Assembly: GCA_032622095.1 (NCBI GenBank)
Contig: CP136063.1
Span: 180,959,956-181,023,955 of the forward strand
DNA: 64,000 nt
Source: Siphonodentalium dalli
Taxonomy: Eukaryota; Mollusca; Scaphopoda; Gadilida; Siphonodentaliidae
Reading direction: 5' to 3'
This document shows, in pieces, positions 12,201 through 25,000 of the stretch. The first letter of the stretch is position 1. Each line of letters starts with the position of its first letter. The position numbers and the translations under genes were made by a program. The notes beneath the pieces are model-generated. The model saw only the letters and a program-made list of their open reading frames with translations. It was not told where the DNA came from and made no database searches.

Positions 12201-15200
12201 TCAGACTTTTATCCATCTAGGGATGTTTTTTCAAACAAACATGGATCTGGTCTCACTACCACTCCAGAGAGCCGAAATAGTTCGGACTCAGGCTCTTTGG
12301 ACGCTCCGCCAAAACTCAGTCACAGCACGCAGCTTCATGAGGTTATTGGGGCTGGCAAATGCCGCCAGCGAATTAATTCATCTCGGTCGTGCTCGTCTGC
12401 GGCCGCTACAACTGCATCTCCTTGCACACTGGCATATGGCTCACGATCATTTGGAGACCCAGATTCCGGTCACCGGGAAAATTGCTCTCCACATTGCCCA
12501 GTGGACATCTCTGCCGTGGTTACAATCAGGAATTCCACTCAACAAAGTGTTCCCTACCCTAACCCTGACAACCGACTCCAGCTCTCAGGGTTGGGGCGGG
12601 GTGTTGCTTCCGGCACATCAGACGGTTTCGGGCATATGGCCGAGTCATCTGTCCTCATCTCACATCAATATCAAAGAAATGATGGCAGTGATCTGTTCAA
12701 TATACCATTGGCAACTTCTGTTAACGGGTCAAACTGTTCTTGTTCTGTCAGACAACTCCACAGTGGTCAGCTATATCAGGAAGCAAGGGGGGACCCACTC
12801 AACTCAGTTGTGTGCCCTGACTCTTCAACTGCTCCAGTGGTGTCAGGATCATCAAATCCTACTACAAATTCGTCATATACCGGGGTCTCTCAATGTAATA
12901 GCCGACAGCCTGTCCCGACGGGGAAAAGTAATTCCGACCGAATGGTCTCTCAATCCACAGATTTTTCACCGTCTCTGTCTCTTATGGGGGCAGCCGGAGA
13001 TCGACCTATTCGCAACTCGCTTCAATGCGAAGTTAACAAATTTCATCTCTCCTTGTCCCGATCCACTGGCATCAGCAGTGGATGCACTGTCTGTCTCTTG
13101 GAACGACATCTTTGCGTATGCATACCCTCCAGCTTCCCTGGTACCTCATGTACTTCGGAAAATAGGGTCATCACGGTGCAAAGTGCTCCTCGTATGTCCC
13201 CTCGATCCGACGCGTTCGTGGACAACAATGTTACGTCCGTTGCTTCTGGTCCCTCCAGTCAGACTACCGACAAAACACATCGACCTCATCGGTCAAGGCG
13301 TTCCTTTGGTTCCGCACCCTCATCCAGCCGGTCTCCTCTTACACGCTTGGCTTTTATCCGGTCCCGTCTCAGGAAACTGGGTTTTTCCCGATCAGTCGTG
13401 GAGAGCCTTACTAAGTCAAGGAGGGCGTCCACTATGAAGCTCTATCATGCTCGTTGGAATATTTATACTACATGGTGTGTTTCCACTGGTGCTGATTTTT
13501 CTAATCCCTCTCGCAGGTCAATCACACAATTTTTGCAATTTTTGTTCGACGATAAGAATCTCTCCCCAGCTACAATTAAGGGATATCGGTCGATGTTGTC
13601 CCGGACTTTCAGTCATGACGGTTTAACATGGATTGGAAAGTGCCAGGTGTTGTCAGACCTACTTTCTAGCTTTTCGCTATCAAGGCCTCGTAGCCGTTCC
13701 TTTTCACCTCAATGGAATTTGGGATGGGTTTTGACCTTTCTTGGGGGGGCTGCATTTGAACCATTGAATCTCTGCTCTTACACCAACCTCACTTTAAAAA
13801 CAGTGTTTCTCTTAGCGTTCGCATCAGCTAGACGTGTGAGCGAACTCCATGCCCTGTCAGTGAAGGATGAGTTTCTACGGATATCATCAACGGCTGCAGA
13901 GCTTCTTCCTTGTCCCGGGTTTTTAGCTAAGACACAGCTTCCAACTAAATATCCCTCAGTCATTCGAATTCCAGCACTGCCCCCTGATAGCGACTCTCAT
14001 CTTTGTCCCGTTCGAGCCCTCAGAATTTACATTCGTAGATCAAAGGTCAGAAGGCGGGGTCAGTCTCGTCTCTTCCTTTCTCTCGCCACCCGCTTCAGAG
14101 ACATTTCAAAACGAGCGATTTCACGCTGGATAAAACGTGTCATACTTATGGCCTATGAGGAAATTGCTCCTCATCACAGACATTTGCTCAATATCCGAGC
14201 TCACGAGGTTAGGGCAATTTCTGCTTCTTGGGCATATCAGAACTCTGTGGCTCTTCGTGATATCATGTGGGCCGCATATTGGTCTCAACCTTCCACATTC
14301 TCTTCCTTCTACCTTCGAGATCTCCAATCTCAGTCAGATTCAATCTACCGCTTAGGTCCGCTTGTTGCTGCTCAACAAGTGGTTTCTCATTAGATTACTT
14401 TTGTTTTTAATTCATCATGCACCATCTCCTACCAGGTTCTTTTGTTTTCTTTAGGATTAGTTTATATTAGTTTATATTCTCAGTCTCGTGGCCACCTCCT
14501 GGGCTTGCCATATAGTTCAGTGTGTAACGTGTCTTTGTAGGAAATATCCTATTTTCATAGGTATAATATATATTTCCTATAGTAGACACTTACACACTGA
14601 ACTCTCAGGGCCCTCCCGGCCCACCCCGCGCACTCGTACAACCGTCATCAAGATGCACCGAGAAAAAGATCTATCTTACCTGCACAATCCAATTTGTAGG
14701 CAAGGTACACGTGACACGAGACTGACAGAAGGTCACTTCCGGTTAAAAAATTTAATTTCAAAATTCGTACTCAAGATATTCCGTACCGTTTTTGATCATT
14801 ATTAACGGAAAGAGGTTCCTTATATGTCTGGACAAACACGCAAGCGAGGGTAAACCATATAGTTCAGTGTGTAAGTGTCTACTATAGGAAATATATATTA
14901 TACCTATGAAAATAGGATGATTAGTTAGTGTCATTAATTTCAGACAGGGATTGACATCTGACAGGAGTCAGATTTCTGTTGAGTACATGATTCGATTCTC
15001 GTACAGTGCTTCAACTTCACTGTCAAAATTTATAACTGCTAGCATTTAATGATTGCAAGCATGACACTAAAATTAATCGTGATGACAGTTTCACTATAAT
15101 TCCAGATTTTAGTTATTCTGAATTGTATCCAAAGATTAACCCATCCTTTCAAAATTGCTGGGTTGTATCTCGACCAAATGGTGTCTCCTTCCGGAATACA

Positions 15201-18200
15201 AACATAATTGCTTTCCTTCCTGTGTAGGTTTACTGAAAAGAAGCAGGGGGGGTCTGGATTACTACGATTCTGGATATGGCTCTAATTGGGACACAAAAAT
15301 TACAAATCATGGGTGCTCCGGTTTGCATTCTCTAGAGTAAGGCAAGAGGCTTATCGTCACTCTGACGGTGTTTACTCATGGTTTCACTATCTAAAAATAT
15401 ATTTGAAGATACTTTGGTTTGAACAACCTTTCCCCTTCTTGATTCAATTATGTGAATGATTCCAGCCTGACAGGTATTTAGAGTCGTGGTGACTTGACCC
15501 CTCCAGGTAACTGGTCCACTGGCAATAACTGGCGACCGTGGCCTGGATGACGCTCCCCAATGAATAACGATATAATAGCAGTGGTATTCCAAGACGAGGA
15601 AGGTGGGGGAGACATTATTTATGACAAGTAACCATATCAAATGTGAGCTTGGTACAAGAACAGGCTGTACATCCAATACAGCATGTATTGTTCATAAAGG
15701 GCATGGTAGGTATTTTGAAGGTATTCATGGACTAGTTGGTGTCTCAATGAATTTTAAAAATATACGTGTCCCGACCTTTCATACCGTTGATATGGCGAAT
15801 ATACTTCACACACGAATGAAGCATATTTACATGGAAAGCATTTATATTGTCATGTGTCCCACGACCACTGCCAATAGCCTTTCCGACAAGAGGCCATCAG
15901 CATGGCTCTTCATACTTCTATTGCCCATATCAATTTGATTATCTGGCACATAGACAATAAAACAGGCAAAGACGTTTGCGCTGTCCAGCTAAGCTTTCGA
16001 GGAAGCTCATTGACCAGCATTACCGACCTTTCCTAAGACGCAGGCAGGGGACCACCCCGTTCGAGTGGCATCCCATCCACATGGCACAGATGCCCGATCA
16101 TAAGGGCCTGAAGCCATGCTGCCAACTGCGCATTTCGGTCTATGCTGTCCTCTCTTCCTTAAACATGCCATAAGCGGGACCACTTAGGTCGGGGGAGTTC
16201 CTCTCTATCTTGGCTCTTCAAATTAAAATAAAACAACATTATAAAGGTATGTGTATCCTTTACTAGGAGAATGATAATTTCTTTCCTTTCCTTCCTAGGG
16301 GAGCCATTTTTAGAGCGGGTCTTCCCCTAGTTTGCTGCATGCTTCACACTAACCGACCTATCACACACCTAGGTCGTTCTGCTGCATGTTTGGGGGGGCA
16401 GAGGCTCGGACCTGAATATTCCGTATGGTGACCGTGAAAATTTACCTGTGTTCATCATCTGACTACATGTTACATCATTTGAACTGATTTCGGTTGTAGA
16501 AGGCGCACCTTCATTTCTTAGAATCGGATCGCGGTGGGTATTCCGCTGGGAACGCGGACTGCTCTCAGGTGCCTAGTGGTCGTGATGGCCTAATAATAGT
16601 AATGTGTGTGGATTTAGGCTGAACATAATACTTGTGATTGCACATTTTGCTGTATGTCTCCATTCCAAAGGATGGTGCTCGTTGGGAAATTTCTCCAAAA
16701 TTAATACTCGTACCGACACTATTGTTTTGGCACCTGAGAGTAGCGGTTTGCTTTCTCATCGGATGCTCTGGTCACCTGCGGTGTTCGGCCATGTTCTCTG
16801 AGGGGCTATATATATATCTTTAATGATACATTGTGCCAGGGATCTCTGCTCTGGCTCCGACCATTGGATTGTTGGGCGCAGCTTTAGTCGGGTCTTCTGA
16901 CATGATCTCATGATGACTTATATATCACCATGATATATCTATTATATCATTTTATATATCTATATATGCGAAAGATTTGTGTCACCGGGTTTCTGCAATG
17001 ATATCTTGTAAAACGGTGATACATAGGTACCTCAGAGACATGAGACATGTTCTCTGTGGGGTTGTATATCTATATTTAGTGATACGTTGGATCATGACAG
17101 GGAGCTGTGATCTGGCTCCGCCCATTAGATTGATGGGCGCAGCTTTGGAAGGGCCTTCTGATATGGTCTCATGAGGAAAACTTAATATGTATATCCCCCG
17201 GATATATATATTATATCATTTTATATATATATATACGCAATGTGTATATTGTGATACATAGGTACCTCATGGACATGTGAACGTGTGATAACTGTTCTAA
17301 GGGCAGGACCAGTTCACGCTCCTCCGGTAAATACGTCTCGACGGTTTAACCAATTCGTGGGGATACGTCTGGTGGAGCTGCAGGGGTACTTGGGACCTCC
17401 AGGCCATTTGGCCCCCACCAGACGCTAGCGGTTCTGGGCGCTAAAGCTGCCAAAAATCGCGTGCGTACATATCGACACCGGCTGGATGGCCTTAGGCAGC
17501 TTAAGCGTAGGGCAGGGGCCGTACCCATGAGGTAAAGCGCCGAGTCCCCCTGGTCACGATCGCAGAACAAAATGACGACACAGCCTTGCCTGCCACTCCT
17601 CCGTGAAGGGATCGGAGAAAAATGACCTCTCCCCACCCTCCAGCTTGGCCAGGATATTAGCTTGGGCATGACCACCTGCAGCATGCGATGGTGGGGGCTC
17701 CCTCTGATCCGATGGCTTGACTCGCTTATAGTTGTATAACCCATTTGGGCTAATGGGCTCTCCATTTGATACCTGTGCCATAGATTGGGCATCAGGTTAT
17801 CTGCCATTTGCATTGGTGAACAGCAGTTAGTTAAACTCTTAATGTTGGTTGTCTTGCCATCTTTGGAGTGGGCCTCCTCCTGTGCAGGTCGTTATGTCGC
17901 TAAGGCGGAGAGGGAGTTAGTCTCCTCGAATCTCGAATCGGCTGGATTCTTAGAACTGACGGATGAAGAACAGAGAATTGCTCGGTTCGCTCGCAATTCT
18001 GAATTGAATGGCACCACCTGGGATGTTGCTTCCAAAAACAAGGGGGGGAGGTACATGTTTGGGCAATATAGCACTCTAATTATATGAGTTATTTCACTTA
18101 CCTAATCATAACAGATTCATTAAAGAGTTCATATTTAGGTACAATCTGTTTTAGAAGAGTGCATTCCCTCCAAAATTTGGCTATTAACTTTATTGCTCGT

Positions 18201-19021
18201 GCCTCCTCCTGGGCTTGCATTCTAATCCATATAGTTCAGTGTGAACGGCTTCCTTTAGCGGAAATATGATATTTTTAAAAATATAATATATATTTCCTTA
18301 AAGAAAGCCTGAACACTGAACTATCATAGGGCCCTCCCATGGCGGTGCCATTCCCAACCCCGCAACTCGCCAATCTCCTGATTGAGTTGAAAATAAACTG
18401 GCGCATTAAGTCGGTTATATGGGGACTGCGCATGCGTGACTAATGCGAGCAAGCCACTAAAGACCGTGAGGTACCGTAGACGACCACAAAAAAGTTAACC
18501 CCTTTTCTACTATGGTTTTACAAACGCAGGACATCTATCCATATAGTTCAGTGTTCAGGCTTTCTTTAAGGAAATATATATTATATTTTTAAAAATATCA
18601 TGTCAAGGTCATTCTCTCAGTTAAGTCACCAGACATTACCCTTCGTGTTCGCTCCAAAATTTTTGTGTACATCTCATGATTTCAACCAAACAAGGTGTGA
18701 TGGTTGAGCTAAGGGTGACAGTATGTTCCGATATGTATGCATTGTAGTTTGTCACAGGTCAAGGTCACAGGGTGCTTTCAAACTTGGACTTCATCTGCAC
18801 AAGTCGTATTTTCTTGCACCCTTCGTGTATGCTCCATAATGCTGCCACACATAGCACATACAAATTGTTTTCCAATCGTTCAAGGTCACAGGTCAAGGTG
18901 GTTCTCTCAATAGTAAATCTGATAAGTTTTTCATGAAAGTATGGTGGTATTATATTCGAACATACTTCATGGAATGAAACATTACAAATTATTGGAGGTC
19001 GGGGTATAAATTGCTTCATGT

Positions 19022-19064
<43 letters not shown>

Positions 19065-22000
19065 TAGTCACTGGGAATTTCTTGTTTTTGGTATTTTCTA
19101 AAATATAATGTTAGGCTGAATTCTAATTGTTTCTCAGGCTGAATTCTAATTGTTTCTCAGTCTGGTGAGTCTTGGGAAATTGATGGAAAGTTATAAGAAT
19201 AATAATTTTCTTTGATCCCAGATGAGAACTCAATATTGCATTGTTAATCACCACCAAACTCAATATTCGGTAAAATATTTTAGTTTATATCCATCACTGA
19301 TAATGGGATTAGAAAGTTAATTATATAATGATGGGTTCTGTTGGCACATTCTTTGACAAACTTGTGAAATATAAATGTCACAAAATACAAAACAAAAATA
19401 AACAATCAAGTGCAACAATATCTCATTATTTACATGCTCGGATGGGAATTGTTTATTTTTGACCATTTGATAGTGAATGTTCATGTTATTAATGAAAACC
19501 TTGTTTTTTTTACAGTGCAATATATTATGGCTGACATCCATCTTGGGAGAGCACCTCAGCCAGCAATCAACAGTGAGCTCATCACTTCATCAAAACTTGA
19601 TGAACTTCTTCATGACTTGTATGGATCACAGATTCCATGAAAAGGTACGATTATCTATATATTATTTTATATATGTTTAATGTCCATTGAAGAATTTGAT
19701 TTATGTATTCAGGTTTTTCTTTTACATGGCTTGTCCTGTCTACATCCACATTTGAACATAGGTTGTATTTGAAATGCTTAATATCCCATCATAAGCACAT
19801 GAATCTGAGAATGCCTGCTTGAAAACAACCATTCATTTGCAGCATTTCCGCGAGGGGTTGGCGGAATGGTACCCCTATGGCCGCTGTGTAAATTATCAGT
19901 CCATCAAAAAATTGTGAATATCTTCTTAGTAAATCAGATGATAATTTAAGCCAATTTCTTAATATCTATGTTAATACAAGTAGATAAAGTCAAAGAATAT
20001 TAGTTGTGTTATATTTTTGACAATATTAAGGGTTAATGTAAGAATGTTGTCATTTCTCAACTGTATACAGACATTGATATTTTATAGGTACATAAACTTT
20101 GATACAAAACGTCAAGTTAAATTCGAGGGTAAAATAAGTATACTGACAATTTTTCGTACCGCCACCAACAATGGTAAAGGGAATTGTTAAAATTCTCAAT
20201 TTATTTTGAAGTCTGACTTCACAACACTTTTGACAACATGTTATACATATACATTGTAAGCACGTCATTGAATTATAAGGGAAATAAAAATCACAAGGCC
20301 TGGAGGGCATGTATGGTGTTTATTTCGTGTTAATCTTGGATTAATGAAAGAGCACATTATAGTACTCTTCTCTTCCTTTGTGCATCATTTCTACTTATCA
20401 GATTTATTTATTCCATACATTCGAAGCTGGATTTATAATATCACAAGCAGCACTTTCAACCAATGTAAGTTATCCAATTATCCTATGGGGTCCGGTCACT
20501 GACCACTATCTACTTTAAATGTCTGTTAGTTGTTGCCTGCGCTGTAAAACTGTCTGTCTTTGAATACATGTGTTCATTGTGTTGGTTAGGGGGGGGGGGG
20601 TGCTAAAAAATATGCTGCTGTTCAGGACAGTAACTGCAGGACTTTTGCGACAAAGCAAATGTCCATGCAACTTGTCTGAATACCTATCTCTGATATACAC
20701 ATGTGTTGCATACATTATTCTGTTGATCGGGTAGGAGAATATGTTGGGGGGGATTTGGGTGAAGGAAGAGGGACCTTAAAAGGGATGCACTGCCCCTATA
20801 GCGGAAACCCTGCATTTGTCCTTCCTTGAATGGATTAGAAGGAACTATAATTTATACAGTAATTGCCATGGTTATATTTTTCAGCCATCAAACTTGAATG
20901 AAATCGAAGAAACTATAATTGATACAGTAATCACCATGGTGATGAAGATGTCTGAGAATACATTCCGACCTCTTCTTATAAAGGTATGACATAAATTATA
21001 ATTCCTTGTTCTTCTGAGCTAGTTGTGTGAGTTTTTGGGTTTGGAGATCACATTATTTCTGTTGTTTCCAGTCCATTATACTTCTAATATGTCAGCTTTT
21101 GTTGTCGAATGTTTCTATTTATTGGTAGGGCTATGTTCTGCCCGGTTTAACCCTTCCATGACTTGAGCTTCCTGAAATTTTGTGAAAAACCCTGTGCCAA
21201 TGCATTCTCTTATATATGCGAGTCTCCCATAGTGAGCCTCGCATCTGTAAGACAATACGTTGGCCTAACAATATTTACCTTGTAAGCCAGTGCATTCTCT
21301 TGTACGTGTGAGGCTTGTATATATATATATGGGAGACTTGCATATGTACTGGTAAGAGAATGCACTGCCACATGATCTTTAATGCTGCATTAACGCAGAT
21401 CTTGTCATGAAAGGGTTGACCAAGCTGATTATAATGTTTACATAGCCCCGAATTAAAGTAATATTACCTAAGATTCCAACCATACACTGTTGGTAACATT
21501 TCGGAAAGCACAGCATTTGAACTACGCACAAATGTAAATATTTACTACTTTAATCGGGACAAATTATTGGGTGTTAAACTCTCAGCAATGATATTGCTGC
21601 ATTTAATTTGTTTATAATAATGATGCTGTTTTATGCCTATTTAGATAATAAATTTATGTAAATAACTAATTATTTGCTATTCCATACTGAGCATCTCAGC
21701 GGACTATTCCATATCACTTTGATAACGGAATTAATTTATTCATTCAAAGATTTGGCGTACACAAGTGCTTGTCACTATAATACCCTGATGGCTACAAAAA
21801 ATACTTTTGGTACAACTAGGCAAGCCATCTAGTTTAACCCTTTCACGGCGGGAGCTCTGCTGGTGCAGCATTAAGATCCTGTGCCAGTGCATTCTATTTT
21901 ATATGCGTGTCTCCCATAGGGAGCCTCACATATATAAGAGATAATGCACTGACTTACAAGATCAAGGTAAATATTGTTAGGCCAATATATTCTAGTATAT

Positions 22001-25000
22001 ATATGAGGCTTCCTATGGGAGACTCGCATATATAAGAAAATTCATTGGCACAGGGTTTTCGTAAAATTTCAGAAATTGCCAGTCATGGAAGAGTTAATAG
22101 ACATTACATCAACAAAACAGCCTGTTCTAATCACAAAGCAGAGGGCTTGTACTTGTAAATATACATGAGTTTTATTTTGGTTTTTCAGCTGTTTACTTGG
22201 GCCACTACTGATGAAGATAAGTTGGAACGAATTCTGGTGTTTTACAGACTAGCAAATAGGTATGGGTTCTGTTTGTTCTTTCTTGTCTGGAACTACTTGC
22301 ATTTCATATATTTCTCTCTATTTTAGGATATCTGAAAGAAAAGAAAAAAATTCCCATTTATCAACAATAAAGAACATAAATAAGTTTATTAGGGTCAAGG
22401 TGCTGTAAAATAGAATCCATGGGTCACCTATAAAAGTACAGAGTTAATCTCTAAAAATTATTGAAACAACCTCTAATTTCATTATTCCAATTGATTCTGG
22501 GTTATTTTATGTTATTTCAGATTTGATCTGGAAGCAGCGGATGTTATCTTTTCTCTTTATTTTTTAGTTTGGCTGAGAAGCTTAGAGGTTTGTTTACGTT
22601 GTTTGCTGGGAGTATTGTCCAACATGCTGCTTCTATTCTCGATAAAAACAACATTAGTAAAACAGGTAATTTTTATATACCTCATACTGGAAAACTTACA
22701 AAACTAACAAACAGGCTAGCTATTGACTGTTGGGGGTAATTAAGAAAGGTTTTATGAATTGCTGGCTTTGTCAAATTGTGCAGCACAGATGCAGTTTGTT
22801 CCACAGCAAATTATATCTTCCTATTTAATACATTTTCTGTGCAAAAGTGCATCTTTGTTGCACAATACAATTTAATATTTGTCTCAAAAGCCAACCCAAT
22901 AACCAATTATCACCTCACCCCCCAGGAAACAAACGTCACCATTTCCGGTGGTGATGATGAAAAAAAAAAAAACTAACTTTGATAATCGGAACCGGAACAT
23001 TTATTGTAAACTTAAAGTCATTTGATGTTTTCAATACCAAATTTGCAAATATAGAATTATTTTAGAGTTCCAAACAGGTAGAGCGTGATTTAGGTTAGTA
23101 TTCTGGTATATGGCCCAGCTCAAATGTCTGAAATTGAGTGCTATGTCGCTTTTTGTCATGTACCAATTCATCCAGAAAATTGATTCCAACTTTTTAAACA
23201 ACCAATCGATCGATCCAAAATGAATACTTTTTTGCATATAAATAAAATCCTTTTCTGTCAATTTCCCCGGATTTGTTTGTGGAATACTTACACTCTGAAT
23301 CCAGTTGTATGACACCTTTACATAGGTAATAAACAAGACAGAATATTAAAGCTTACTTGATGTAAAATCGCGAGTTGTATTTGCTGTTACCTATTTTCGT
23401 GGTATTTCGTGGAATTAGATCTATTTTATATTTTCTGGGATCAAAATACCAATAAAAAGCACCGACGCGGGGGTTAAAAGTTGACGCGCCGGTGCCCGTG
23501 AAACAAAACCCTTTTTTGTTTTGGCCTAAGTCAGATGATTTTACATAGCTTTATGATCCACAACAATTTATATATTTATGAATCATCCATCTACACTATT
23601 ATTTTTGCAAAATTTAATATTGAATAACCTCAAAATACTAAGACTTCAAGTATGTGGAGTAGACAAGTGTATATGGAGTAGACAACCCTAGGTGATTTTT
23701 ATTTCTTCATTGAAAAAATATATATATTATTAAAGGGAAGAATAGGCTGTTCCAAGTATAACTTTAGAACTGATTTGAAGAATATATTTAGAAATCAAAG
23801 GATCAACCCTTTCTATACTAAATACGTATTGATGGGTATGTTAGGAAATGTTCAGAACTTATTATCGGAACATATCCCACCAAAAATATGAATACTTCTG
23901 CACTTGTATTAGCTTTTCATCTTTCTGTCGTCTGCTGTTGTTACCTGAGCATCCTTCCAAGTGAATAATAGACTGAACATTCCAATGTATACTTCCATAA
24001 CTTGGTGAATCTATTTAATCTTTGCAGCTGACCTTTTTTTTGCTTTCTCTAGTCTTGATAGATTAACAACCTTTCACATCAGATATTATTAAGCAAAAAC
24101 AAATGCAGTGTATTAGGGATTATTCTATTCTAATTGAAATAGAGGTCATAGACCCTACCATTTAAAATATTAATGCAATAAGAGTCAAATTAGTCATTTC
24201 CAATCAGTTTAAAAACTTCGGAAGATTTCAAAATTTGATGCTAAATAGTATACTATGTATCTATTTCTAAGTAAACTGTGCCCATTTCTCACAGATAAAC
24301 TGATGTTCGGGAGCAAGAAGAAGAACATGGAAATCGCTTATCAGCTGATAATAGACAACATCAGTTGTTTGCATAAATGTTTCCTATACGACACAGAGAA
24401 CTTTGTAACGAAGGAACGATTTGATCTTCTCATGCACCCACTTATAGACCAGGTATGGTGTATATATCTGTCATGGCGGGAGCGGCACTGGTGCAGCATT
24501 AATTATCCTGTAACAGTGTATTTTCCAATATATGCAAGTCTCCCATAGAGAGCCTCGCATAATTATGGGAGACTCGCATATATATGAGAATGCACTGTCT
24601 TACAAGGTCAAGGTAAATAAAAATTTAGCAAAACCCCTGTGCCAATGTATTTTCTTATATATGTGTGACTCCATATGGGAGACTCACATATATAAGAGAA
24701 TGAATTGGCACAGGGTTTTTGCAAAATTTGAGGAAGCTCCAGCCATGGAATGGTTAATTATGATGTCTGCTCATTGTTTCTAATAGTGGAGAGGTTTAAT
24801 TTGATCAGAACTTTAACTTCGCCATCAAGCAAAATAGACTACAGTAATGCCCTAAATAATCGACTCCTTAACCACAGCAGAATTATGGGTAATTTTTCAG
24901 GATTTAGTCGCAAATTTGGCTTGTTGCCATTCATCGGAAAGCTCTCAGTTTTATCTGTATTTTATTCACACAAAGAAGCTGGTTGTAGTTTTGAAGTCAG

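Larger units (their letters stand above)
9123..14916 (+). mobile_element. Inner DIRS retrotransposon, near complete (5.8 kb)
   Basis: Structure in order: left ITR (9123-9360), broken gag (9439-11436), RT/RNase H/DAM-like frame (11437-13437), overlapping tyrosine recombinase (to 14393), internal complementary region (14509-14602), right ITR (14658-14916). DIRS elements replicate through a circular intermediate and integrate by tyrosine recombinase, hence no target duplication. An AT dinucleotide stands at both ends and once at the centre of the internal region. It lies in the same orientation as HEATR1, within its intron. Confidence 0.92.
7643..18599 (+). mobile_element. Outer DIRS-like element, decayed and split
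   Basis: The inverted terminal repeats (7643-7838 and 18387-18599) match along about 200 bp. At about 18227-18325 lies an internal complementary region whose halves are the inverses of the two termini, which defines DIRS elements. Its only recognisable gene is a gag remnant (about 17290-18070). RT, RNase H and recombinase sequence is absent, so it is non-autonomous. The interior holds unexplained sequence and local duplications. A second DIRS element sits inside it. Confidence 0.82.

Noticed and set aside
15332-15938. Two overlapping open frames, 114 and 111 residues, on opposite strands
   Set aside because: No recognisable domain, inside a decayed transposon interior, and they overlap each other.
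17346-17813. 155-residue minus-strand frame
   Set aside because: Lies over the outer DIRS gag remnant, which aligns with inner gag on the + strand; the minus frame is accidental.
20825-20884. Extra HEATR1 exon from a sequence resembling the start of exon f
   Set aside because: It lacks splice borders and would break the frame; exon e joins exon f directly in phase.
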